NCBI RefSeq assembly: GCF_030463565.1
Contig: NC_134643.1
Location: forward strand, 8,788,657-8,852,656
Direction of reading: 5' to 3'
Length of the DNA: 64,000 nucleotides
From: Pelecanus crispus
Lineage: Eukaryota; Chordata; Aves; Pelecaniformes; Pelecanidae
The notes under the pieces are model-generated. The model made no database searches. It was not told the origin of the DNA and worked only from the letters and a program-made list of their open reading frames with translations. The position numbers and the translations under genes are program-made. Shown here piece after piece: positions 33,231 to 44,400 of the stretch. Numbering within the stretch: the stretch's first letter is position 1; each line of letters begins with the position of its first letter.

Positions 33231-36200
33231 TCCTCTGGGCTCAGCTGATCAGATGCATCTTGTCTGGTTCAAAGTATCAGCAACAAGCCGCAGGAAAGAT
33301 GAAGAAATAGGCACTTCAGAGGTTTTGTTTCTGGAACATCTTATTTTACCACCTAGGACTAACACAGTTTCTAACCACTATCATCAATCTCAGCCCAGAG
33401 TTACCTAAACAAAAGCAGTGACTGGTGCTGCACGAGACCCCGAGATGAGAGGTTCACACCTCTCGCGTGGGATGGAGCCCTCCACCCTCAGACTCTGTGA
33501 AATCCATAAACTTTTAGTAAGATAAGAGCTCCCCTGTGCAAATAGGATTTAAATGACTCACTTTCCAAGTCAGAGGCTGTAGCTGCCACAGGTTTTGAAT
33601 TGCACAGCTGGCAGCGCCAGCAGGAAATATTTCAGCACAGGAGGCAGCAGTCTGGATTTCAGGCAGGTGTTTTCGTCAACCCACAACTAACCCCTGTTTA
33701 ATGGATTGTGTGCCTCGGGGACACAGAGTTTGGGGAAGGAAACCTCCTTCTCCTGGATGCGCTTGGCTGCCAGGTAGCCTTGAGGTGACTTGGAAAGATG
33801 CAGGAGTCACACAGACTCTCCCTGCTGGTGGGATGACCTCTCCTGGCAGGGCGAAGCATGCTTGCTGTGGGCGAGGAGGGTCTTTCATCTCAGCTCTCCG
33901 CAGAGAGCATCGCAAAATTCCTCATCTCAAGGATGTGGCGGTGCCAAGGGGACCATATGCCCATAACAAGGAAGGACAAGGAGGGGGAGATTTTCCTTCT
34001 CTGTTCATCCTGCTGTGGAAAGCTTAAATGACAACATAGAAAACCTGCAAAATCAGGAGGTGGTACTGTTGTTCTATGTCCTTTTGTGATTTATTAAAAC
34101 CAGCATTTTTTTCCTCTTGAAAATACAGTAACAATCCACATTTCCCTGTGATGTTACTGCCACCCTGCCTGGGCTGACAAGCGATGTCTAATTTGCAAAC
34201 ACAGCAGATGAGAGGGCTGGTTTTGCCGTTCACCTGGTGCACAGGCTCCAAACACGGAAGCGACCGGCGTCAGTTTGAGCATCTTTCCCCTGCTCTTCAA
34301 AGGGATGTTTTGAAGCAGGCCCACAGGTGCTGCCCCACTTAAAGTCTGCCACCAACCTGAAAGAAGAGCTGGATGTTGGTAAATTGCTTATACACGTATC
34401 AGAGGCTCAGAAGGGAAATTTTCATGGTATATGCCTACATATATATATTTTAAAGAATATTTAAGAAAATATTTTTTCTCAGAAATAAAAAATCTCGAAG
34501 GTATTTTTTTCTCTAAATCTTCTTCTAGCAAATGCTGTGACTCTTTCAGTTGAGATTTTGGGGCATGAAGGAGCAGATGGGAAAGCTTCTGTGATACATT
34601 AAATAAAATAACGTAAAGGAGGGAGAATCCACAATCCTCATGAAACTCAGACTGCTGGAAAACCCAGAGGAGAGTGAAGATTATAATGAGTAATTCAGAC
34701 AACCCATCCCTGACTCTGAATGTTTCAGCTTCTTCATTTGTTCAACCTCTCATGTGATCCCCAAGAGCTAAACACAAATGTGGAAAAAGTAAAATGGTTT
34801 TGCAGTACCAGTTAAAGCCTGCTGCCTGTATTTCCCAGCTCGGAGGGATGCCACGGGCTGAGGCTTGCACTGCATCTGTGAGCTCATGCCTCCCTCTGCT
34901 GACTGCCTCCCCCGAACCTCCCCTTGATCACAAACGATAAAAGGCCATGATTGTTTTTCCCGCTCCCGTTGGGCTGATGTTCCTCCCCGTGTTCCAGGCA
35001 ATGACCACAGCGTCCAGGGAGCTGATGGATATGGGCTGCTCGCGTCAGACCCAGCCCCGTGGTGCCGGCGCTGGTCACTCCAGCAGTGCCGTGTTCCCCC
35101 GCGTGGCATCTGCCCTTCGGGTCCCACTGCCACTGGAGCTCTCCATTAATGCTAAAATAATGCGTTAAGCCTTGTTTAAGGGAAAACCTCCAAAAGCTGT
35201 AAGGAAGGCACTCAAAGAAAGTTGCTATAAGCTGAGAGAAGTGAGCAAGGAGCTTTGGCTAGATCACTAGATTACGGATAGAGTATGCTAGAAATATTTT
35301 TCTGCGTTTTGTTGTTTGTTTGGTTTTTTTTCCCCCCTCAATTTGAAGACATCTGTAACACTGCTTGGTATCAGTTTAAAAACCTCTCAGTTCTTATTGG
35401 CAGCTGCTAAGTAAAACGGACCGTGGGAACCGCAAAACGTAAAGGTTTTGGTTACTCTCCTCTTTTCACAAGCAACCTTCAGAAACCCCGTGTCCTCACA
35501 GCAGATGTCCCCTGGCACATGCAAAGGCAAGAAATGTACAATCTCAGCATTGCAGGATTAACTGGAAAAAAATCATGCCCCTTGCTCTGGGGTGGAGGAG
35601 CAATGCTGGAAGTCCTCGGGCTGGTTTTCCCACTGATGATCTGCCAGGGCTGGGTGACTGTTTCCACGGAGAGAGACAAACACAACTCTTCTGGGACGAC
35701 AGAGAAGGATCCCAGTGTTGTAAACATCTTGTTCATTTTTAGTGCTTCCAGAACATTTCCTCAGGTTGGGAGCTGTTGGGTGATTTGTTAGGACAGAGAT
35801 GAGTTTAAAGTCCATTGTAACAAAGCAAGTTTGTTAATCAGGTTCCCTTTGGTCTTAAAACCACATGAAAAGAGCTCCTGGGTCCTCCAGGAATTTGGGA
35901 TTGTGGAAGCTTTGTTAGAAAGCTCCGAAGAAAATTGTATCCTTTCAAAATAAAGCATGCCAAATAGAATAGCCAAAGGGCCATCGCACTGGGAGCTGAA
36001 GGCTGATTTAATGGTGCAAAAACCAATTACCAGGCTGTAATCACTAACGGCTGTGTCGGGAAGCTGAAATCGCTACGGGGAAGGAGACAGGAGAGCAGTG
36101 GCAGCTGTTGCTGGAGCTGCGACTAAGATAAATTGCAGCAGAAAGCCAGTGTTAACAAAGAGTTAGGGAATAAATTGATGCATTAGAAAACCCAGCGCAT

Positions 36201-37859
36201 TAGATTACTTGAAAGCACACGCAGAGCATCAGAGAGCTGGGCCGGTGAGGAGCGAAAGACAGCATTGCCTGCACAGATGAGTTACTGACCTCCCTGGGAC
36301 TCGAACAGCCAGCTGATGAGTTATGGAGGCAGCAGCATCGATGACAATGATATATAATTAGCCTTGGGATATATTAAAATTTTCATATATGTGCTGAATT
36401 AAATCTTTGCCCAGAGTACAGGAAAAACCACATGATGGCCTTTAGAATAAATAAAATATTAGCCGGGAGAGAACATATATTTTTTTATGAGTCTGCAGTG
36501 CTGATGTTCTGAAGAGACTCCAAAGCTCTCTGCAATTTATGGGCAAAATCTATTTCTTGGAAGCAATGCCAGGACTGTTTTTGAGAAAGGAGAGCCAAAG
36601 CTCAGCACGCAAACCTTGGAACTGCTCTAACACTTTGGCGCAGCCAGCTATGATAACTGTAGAGCGCACTAAACAAGAACAAGGGAAAGCAAATTGTGTC
36701 CAAGCTGAGCAGAGCAAACCTTTGCAACATTCAACCATCCAAGATTTCCTTTTGTATTATTTCCTCCATTAAAAAGCAGGTTGTTTTTTATTTCAGACCT
36801 GAAAAGTGTATGTACTTTTCACTGAAGATTGGTATACTTACTTTACGTTGTAGAAAGAAGTGAGTCAGTGTTATGGGGCACCAGAATTGTGGCAGTCATG
36901 GATGCTCTTGTTATGAACTTAATGTCAGCAGCCTGTCTTTATTCTCAGACAGTGCAGCTTGCTTCAGTTTTTACAAAAAAAAAGTCTGTATGGGAAAGAG
37001 AACAAATCACCAAGCAAATGGGGCAAATAATTTTATCATTTGTTCAATTCCACCGGGTAGTAAAGAGGGAACAGAGGATCCCCCAAGCTTTGAAATGTGG
37101 CAGAAAACCAACAGCTCTGTCGTGCGATCCGTCCTGTGGTGTGGATGCCCTGCACACCCACGCTGCATCACTGCCCAACCAAGTAAGATACGGAATATCC
37201 ATGAAGCAGACTGATACCTAAGGTAGAAGATTTTCACCCAGGATGAGACGTGTATTTTGAGTACTAACATAAATGTTAAGGCAGAGAGTTCTTTAACCAC
37301 AGGTGCCAGGACTAGAGGCTTGGTCTCATTTTCCAAGGAAGATTTCAGAAGTTTTAATGAGCTCTGACACATGAGCTCAGTGGATCCTGCATCCTAATTC
37401 ATGTGTATCAGCCTCTTGATGGCAGCAGGGCTTGCTCCTGGAGCTCTGGCTTGCAGGAGAGGGACCACACAAAATGCATCCTAGTCCATGGATGGTATAG
37501 GATCTGCTGCCAAATTGAAAAAGAAATGGAAAAAAATGGAAAAAGGACTTCAGGTTGAAAAGGATGTCCGATTTCCAATGCCAGCCCCCTTTCCACACCT
37601 TACAGTATTTTTCACAAGTCATTGAAACACCATCTTTAAAGCGATTTGGTTTTCTGCTCCCAACAACTCTGCCTGAAAGGTTGTCCTAGAGCTGGTCTCC
37701 TTCGATTGACTGAAATCCTGCAGTCTGAACACGATACTACAAGTGCATCCTTCATAGCCATTTGCTCTTGTGCCAACATAACCCATTCGCTTAAACATTT
37801 TATCTCACTCCTTAGCATTTACTCCTTCCCATGCTGTGTATAAAAACCACAGCATCCTT
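33231..37859. other. Spacer without recognised features
   Basis: Includes the open frames at 36829-37221 (+, 130 codons), 35423-35791 (+) and 34768-35133 (-). None has a recognisable domain, a credible splice context or a family resemblance. A small perfect hairpin, gagaggt-tcac-acctctc, lies near 33449-33466. Confidence 0.4.
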
Positions 37860-38195
37860 TCCTGGCCTCCCTGTCGCAGGGCTAACCAAGCCAAGCGTTT
37901 CAGTCTTCTCTTGGAAGACAGGCACTTGTGCCGATCATCCCACTGCTGAGCTCCTCCCAACACCTGTTTCAGAACAAAACAGTCTCTCCTGAGCTTGAGT
38001 GGCCAAAACGATGAACAGACTCCAGATGGGATCTCACTGGTACCTGGTACCGTGGCAGAAATTACTCCTTTTTCCTGTAGAAATTCCTTGCCCAGGATCA
38101 CATCAGCCTGTGCAGCTGTTATACCACATTGGTTCATGGATATCATATGACCGACACCAAAAGCTTTCTCCTGCTTTTCCATTTCTGATGGAGGA
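37860..38195 (-). mobile_element. Old CR1 LINE fragment, antisense
   Basis: Plus-strand landmarks of reverse CR1 appear in order but decayed: tttcagtcttctcttggaag, actccagatgggatctcact, ccttgcccaggatcacatca, then a cacattggttcatgg end (typical CR1 antisense: cagatgtggtctcac, gcccaggat, cacattgctggctcatgg). The long minus-strand open frame across it (37805-38242) is therefore not a host gene. Confidence 0.6.
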
Positions 38196-40489
38196 AATCC
38201 CAGCTTAGGGCAGAAATTCCTGTTTGTCCCTAAGCGACCCATGAGTCTTGATATGTCCTCTCGCTGCTGTTATTCCTGTATAGCTTCCAATAAATGGTCT
38301 CTCAGAGAAACTTTTCAACCTTAGCTTCTTTCTTCCCTTCCCTGAGGACTACTGCTACAAAGAGTTATTCATTCCCAGCCTCCGAAGGAATTCAGCTGCA
38401 TCGTGCACTGACAGAGAGAATGAAATTCATGGACAGGACCACGTGCACAAGCAGCAGTCTCGCTGAGGTACTTGCTGCTGGGAAGCATCATCTCTCGGAT
38501 GAAGCAAACCAGCTCCCACGGGACATTTCTCACCTAACGATCCAAGCACGTCTCCTGTTGAGAAAGAGGACCCAGCTCCACGAGGCACGCCGCGTGCTGA
38601 ACAACTGTTGTCATCCACTGGAGGAGACAGAATTTATCAAACCATTTGTATCACGAAAACAGACACCTGGCCGAGTCAACTGCTAAATCCGCTGTTATCT
38701 ATGGGGTCTGTTACGTTAACAGCTCAATCAGGTTCTCACTCATCAGATTAAAGCTGCTGCCTACTCACTGAACATGTCACCCACAGAAGCACTTGGATGC
38801 ACAAGCAAGTGGTCCAGGCAGGAGACGTGCATCGGTTAAGTGGAGAAGACATATAGCATTTAAAAAAAGAGATACTACAGCAAAGCACGGGCTGAGTAAC
38901 TCCCGTGTTCTGATCTCAGCACGGACACCTGAGCACTTTGTCCCCTTCAGGGTGTGTTTGGCTGGTCCCAGGGCCACCAGACAGCCCACAGGGGCCAGGG
39001 CTCTCCCACACCACCACCGGGGCCCAGCTGAGATTTCGGTGCTGCCATGGCACCAGCTCGCTGGGGCTGTGACCCATCTCTGAAGACCACAGACTGCTGC
39101 ACCCTGGAGGCCAACCTAATGGCTGTTATCTAATGGCACTCGATAATGGAAAATACTGTTCTAGAGCCCTAAGGATGAAGTGTGGTCTTCTTACTCCTGA
39201 CCGGTCCAAGCGATACCTTTCGTACCAAAATCTTCAGAGCTTCAAGTGTTGGAGGCACTGAGGACGGGTGGGAAAGAAGCAATGGAAAGGGAGTTCTTGT
39301 TGGTTTATGTCCTAAAGAGGCTGAGACGAGCACAACCTATCCCCTCGGCTGGAAATGTGAAAGGAGCCTTGAAATGAGCTACACAAGTGAAACCTCTGGG
39401 GAAACGACAGAAAACCAGTTTTATTTGTCTTAAGAAACCCACCTACCATTGGGTGGCATCTTCATCTCATCTATGAACTATCTGTTCACGTTATTTATGT
39501 TCAAGCAATGGTTTGTGGTTTTCATCCAGTTTGGCCTGTGTTTTGCATCTGTTCTTTATTATTGGTACTTGGTTGACAGCTGTTGAAGAAGGTTGTGTCC
39601 GTTTGTCCCTTTGAGCCGTGGCTCCAAGCATAAATGCCGTATGCCACGCAGGGGACCCCCACAGTCGCCCCACTCCAGCAACGCAGAGCTTCCCCACCCA
39701 GACCCTCCGCAACCCTCAGTATTTAATCCAGGTGGAGCCAGAGACTGCTCAGGAATATAATATATACGTGCCGAACAACGAGCGTAAACCCAACCGTAAG
39801 GTTTCTGTAGGTCAAGAGCACTTGCATGTCGGGAAGCCACATCCTTCACCCCATGGGATTTTTTTTTTTCTGAGTGGCTCAAAATGACATGAAGTGTCTC
39901 TCCACTGAGTCCTGGAGACCCTTCTTCACCAAACAGCGAGCGTGGGAGCAATTGCTGGAGGGCTCCGGGAGGTGTTTCTGACTTTCCACCCGGTACTTCA
40001 GCTCCGGAAGAAGTCAAGCTCGTGGAAAGCTTGGTCATTTCCTGGCCTTGCTTGAATGTAACGCCTTTCATCTTTGAAGCTGCGGTGCTTTGGTCTTCAA
40101 GTGCGTTGACTGCAGGAGGCTGAGTGGAGGTCGAGTGCACCGGAGCCCTGCGTACACAGCACGCGCCCCGAGGTCAAGCAGCCTCTTTTTACCTAAAACG
40201 ACTGAAATGTTTCGCAAGAAAAGTGACTGGTTTCACTGGACTCTTGCTCAAGAGTTGGGGGGCTCCTACGAGCTGTGGCCAGTGGCCTGAAGGGGCATCT
40301 TGGATGACTGGGGGTGAGCAGGAATCGGGCGAAAACTTGGGCTAACGTACAGCGCAAAAATATTTCACTGCCAGCAATCCCAGCTCCGGGGATAACCGCT
40401 CCCTTTTATCTAGCTTATGTAGGTAACACCTCTAGGTGACCGGGAATACCCTGTGAGTTCATTTTTCAGCTCTGCCAGCGTCAGATGAA
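38196..40489. other. Spacer upstream of the TMEM243 promoter
   Basis: Mixed-composition sequence with open frames up to 193 codons (39559-40140, -) and 130 codons (38294-38686, +). I see no domain, no conserved family and no splice support, so none is called. Confidence 0.4.
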
Positions 40490-40710
40490 AAGAAAATGAA
40501 ATAATGAAATAAAACAAAATAAAATAAAATTAAAATGAAATGAAATAAAATTGAAATGAAAACATAAAGTAAAATGAAATGAAATAACATAAAGTAAAAT
40601 GAAGATGAGATAAAAAATGAAATGAAATGAAATGAAATGAAATAAAATAAAATAAAAATAACATAAAATTATATAAAATGAAGTAACATAAAATAACATA
40701 AAATAAAACG
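40490..40710. repeat. A-rich degenerate repeat (aaatg/aaata pentamers)
   Basis: Runs of aaatg and aaata pentamers with occasional acataa, almost free of C and T on the plus strand apart from single T. It is less regular than, and directly joined to, the 30-bp array on its right, and may be its decayed or ancestral part. Confidence 0.85.
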
Positions 40711-40980
40711 AAAGAAACCAAGCCAAAATGAAATGAAATGAAAGAAACCAAACCAAAATGAAATAAAATGAAAGAAACCAAACCAAAATGAAATAAAATG
40801 AAAGAAACCAAGCCAAAATGAAATAAAATGAAAGAAACCAAACCAAAATGAAATGAAATGAAAGAAACCAAACCAAAATGAAATAAAATGAAAGAAACCA
40901 AGCCAAAATGAAATAAAATGAAAGAAACCAAACCAAAATGAAATAAAATGAAAGAAACCAAACCGAAATGAAGTAAAATG
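40711..40980. repeat. 30-bp minisatellite, exactly nine units, with a 90-bp higher-order period
   Basis: aaagaaacca recurs at 40711, 40741, 40771 and so on to 40951, every 30 bases without slippage. The unit is aaagaaacca a(a/g)ccaaaatg aaat(a/g)aaatg. The a/g variant at unit base 12 reads g,a,a,g,a,a,g,a,a, so triplets of units form a 90-bp repeat copied three times. On the minus strand all frames are open and give repetitive Phe/Leu/Ser strings, which are not proteins. The array ends about 60 bases before the TMEM243 CpG island. Confidence 0.95.
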
Positions 40981-41039
40981 GCATTAAAATGCAATGCCAT
41001 GCAATGCAAGGCAATGCCACACGATGGTCGCAGTGCAAT

Positions 41040-41450
41040 CAGCCCGGTGGAAGGACGCCAGCCCAGCCCCCCCGACCCGCGCTGCCCCCGCCGCCCGCAC
41101 CGCTCCCCCCCCCCCGCCCCCCCGGAACCCCCTGCGCGCGCTCAGGGCGCCTCCCCCCGCGGCGGGGGCGTGTCCGTGGCCGTGCCCGTGCGCGGGGCGG
41201 GGCGCGGAGACGGGCGCGGGGCGGGGCGCGGAGGGGCGCGGAGCGGCGCGGGGGCGCGGAGCGGGGGCGCAGCATGAGGGCGCGGCCCCCGCCGGCCGCC
41301 CCAGCGCCCCCGCGCCATGGAGGCCTTCGCCGCCCGCGGCTACGGCACCGGCGGGCCCGACAACCGGCCGCTCTTCGGGGAGACCTCGGCCAGGGTAAGC
41401 GCTGCGGCGGGGCGGGACCAGCGCTCCCGCAGGGGCTCCCCGGGCCCCCC
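41040..41450 (+). promoter_or_regulatory. TMEM243: CpG-island promoter of TMEM243
   Basis: Very GC- and CpG-rich, with repeated ggggcggggcgcgga motifs from 41190 to 41270, immediately before the TMEM243 ATG at 41317. No TATA box. Open frames of 99-176 codons run across it in all three plus phases and on the minus strand, a composition effect. Confidence 0.8.
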
Positions 41451-44400
41451 AATAAACCCCCGATGGGAAAATGCAGCAGCAAGCGCCCCCCCCACCCCCG
41501 CCTTAATGCCCCCCGATAATGAACGAACCCCCCCGGTAAGGGCAGCCCTCCCCGGTCTCAGGCAGAGCAACGAGCACCGCGGGCAGCCTGACACGGCAAG
41601 GAACCTGCCCGAATCCTGCCGACACGTTGAAAAAGGAAAACCCACCCCGTAAAATAAGACAGCGTATCCCGCCCCAACAGCATCAAAAAACAGTAAAGCG
41701 ACAGCAAAGCTGCACCCCACTGGGAAAAATATAGGAGCCCCCCAAATTCCAAAACAAACCCCTCAGATTGCCAGAATTATTAAAAAAAAAAAAAACCCAC
41801 AAAATAAAACAAAAGCGAACCTTTCCTGATCAGTGCCCAAAACAAAAATAATCCATCAAAACCACCCCAAACAAAAAAACCCTAATTTAAAAAAAAAAAA
41901 AGAAACCACATCCCCAGAACAATCCCCCAAAGCAAGACCCCCTCCCCAAATAAAAAAGAAACTCCCAAAACACCCCCCCCCCCCCAAGGAATAAACTTCC
42001 AAATAATCCCCCCCAAACCACCCCCCCTTCCCCAGGCCCCCGGGGGCAGCCGGGGCCGGGGGACCCTCGAAGGGGCCAGGGTGCCCCGGCCGGGTGCGTG
42101 TGGCCCTGCAGCCCCCCAAAGCGGGGCCCGGGCCCGCAGCACCCCGAGCTGCACCTCGCCAATTCTGGGGGGGCTCTTTGCTTGGCTGGGGATGGGGGGG
42201 GGCTGCTTTTGGCGCTCTCCCGGTAATTAATTTTTTCCCTCGGCGGCTGACGCGCGGCGGTGCCGGCTCTGCAGGTGTCGATCCCCGTCAGCCGCTCGGC
42301 CGTCGGCGCTGCCGCGGGTCGGCGTCCGCTTCGGGGGGCTGCGCTGGGGAGGGGGCTCCCCGGGGTGACGGGGGTTTCCAGCGGGGTGACGGCGGTTCCT
42401 GCCTTGGCGTTTGTCCTGTTAGGAGAGGTGACCCGTCACCGTGCGCGTGGGTTTGGAGGGGCGCGGGCTGAAATCGCGCTAAGTTATTCACAAAAGCGTA
42501 TAAAATGCATCGTCCCTCCCCCCTAAATACTGGGAAATGCTGCTGACATGATAATGTTTAATAAAAACGTAAATAAAGTGATACCAGCCAGATTTGGGGG
42601 GAAGAACAGAATGATGTGGGATAGGAGGAGGACAGGTGGGACCCCGAGAGGCTGAACTGCGGGGGGACGGGTGTCTCCGCCGGCGGGTGCCAGCCCTGAT
42701 GGGAAGCGCTGGAGGAGAGGGGACTTCCACCACAGTGCCCTCTGCGGGGGTTCCGATGGCTGATCCTTGGCCGGGGATTTTGGGAAACTTCCAGGGGTGG
42801 GGACTTTGGAGCTGGGCAGTGATCCCAGCAGGCAAACACCAAACTTTCCAGCCCAGGTCAAGCCTTCAGTCCCCAGCCTCCCGGCTCTCTCTGGCTGCGG
42901 CTCCGCTCGTGAAGGAGAGTGGTAAGCAATAAACATGGGATGCTAATTCCAGTTCCCAGGTTCGAACAGGGATCCGGTGTCCCGCACATCACCCCCTGCC
43001 TATCTCCTGCGGCCCCCCGGCTGTTTTTGAAGCGGGACCGGCAGTGGCTGGTGGTCTCTCGCTGCCGTAGCCGTGTCCGACGGACAAGGGATCGCTGCGC
43101 TGGCCGGGGGGGGTTTCCTCCGTGATTCACTGGGGTTGCTTAGAGACAGACGCTGGTGAGGTCCAGAGCTGGAAATGTTCCGTCTTGGAAACAGTGAAGC
43201 TAAACTTTGCCTTAAAACGGGAGCAGGTCTGCTGGGAGAAGCGCACCTGGCCGGGTCCTGGCTCCGCTTTTGGGTCTCTGCAAGTGATGGCCGGTGCTGG
43301 CAGCCCGGGACCCTCTGCTCGGGGTGGGCACGAGGCCGTGGTGGGGGGCAGGGGCAGTGCTCGTGCCCCAGGAAGCCCTGCGCCCAAATAGGGGGTCTTG
43401 CGCTGTTGCCAGCAGTTGGAGATGGATGTAGAGATGGGGATGCCCTCTTCTTGCCTTCTTACGCTCTCCGGGTCTCCAGGCTGGTGGCTCTGGGGCTAGA
43501 GCCAGGCTGTGGGGACGAGGGAGCCGGGCAGCAGCATTGCTCTCCTTCCCCTGCCGTGGTCCTGCTGCTCCTGCCGAGCTCGCCCTCCCGTGCCGGCTGC
43601 CGAGCAGAGGTTGGGGGCAAGCTGGTACCAAAACCGTCTCTGGTGGGAAGGGAGAGCGTAGCAAGACGATGCTGATGAATGCCAAGCGCTGTGGATTCAG
43701 CTGTGGTTACTTGGGGAAGCAGCGCTGGCAGCGAGTGGGTATGAGATGATGCAAAGCAAAGGCACGAGCAGAAAGGCGACGGGAGACGGAGCACCACAGA
43801 TGCAGGACTTCTTGGGAGCGAAGTTGGAAGTAGAAGCTACTTGGGTTCTTCTGTGATGGGAGCATTTAAATATAAACAGGTGGGTGTTAATGGCTGCGGT
43901 TTGGAAGCAGAAGGCAATAGAGACTGAGCCCCCAAGATGGCAGTGAGGAGCTGTTGAGCCCTGTGTCTTGAAGCAGGAGGGTGGCCAGCGTGGTCCTGAG
44001 CACAGCTCTTCTCACCTATAGCGTATACTGTCTGCTATTCCACGGAGTTTAATGTGGCACCAGATTAAGGTATCCCCTATGGCCGCACTGGGCTGGCGTC
44101 TCGCTGCGATTGCTGCTGACCATCTGGACTTGTTGACGTAAGGCATAAAAATGGCTTTTCCGTCATGCCTGCAGAGATGCCACCCGGCACCCACCCTCCA
44201 GGGGACCAGCCCGTTCCCCCGTCCTGGCCAAGCCTCTGCCGGGAGCTTGTGCCCCGTGGGCTCAGCCTGCAAGCTGCTGTCTTGGAGGATGCAAGGTACC
44301 GAGCTGGAACAGGGTGAAGAACAAAGCTGTCGCTCTGTCAAAGCCTGTGCTGCGGGCACAGCGGTGCGGATACACCCTCAGTCCTGCCTCGGTTTCCCTG

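Noticed and set aside
33449-33466. Perfect 7-bp hairpin gagaggt-tcac-acctctc
   Set aside because: Short, isolated, with no accompanying motif or gene; expected by chance in 64 kb.
36829-37221. 130-codon plus-strand open frame
   Set aside because: Overlapped by comparable open frames in other phases, with no family resemblance, promoter or splice context.
37805-38242. 145-codon minus-strand open frame
   Set aside because: Most of it lies over a decayed antisense CR1 fragment.
39559-40140. 193-codon minus-strand open frame in the spacer
   Set aside because: No recognisable domain, no splice partner, and a low-complexity Ser/Gly/Leu composition. A homology search could overturn this.
40481-41038. 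Long minus-strand open frames (185 and 159 codons) of repeated Phe/Leu/Ser
   Set aside because: They are the reverse complement of the 30-bp minisatellite. All frames are open because the unit length is a multiple of three and stop-free.
40978-41519. GC-rich plus-strand open frames of 99-176 codons over the TMEM243 promoter
   Set aside because: CpG-island composition removes stops in every frame. The true frame is the one with MEAFAARGYG and a donor at 41395.
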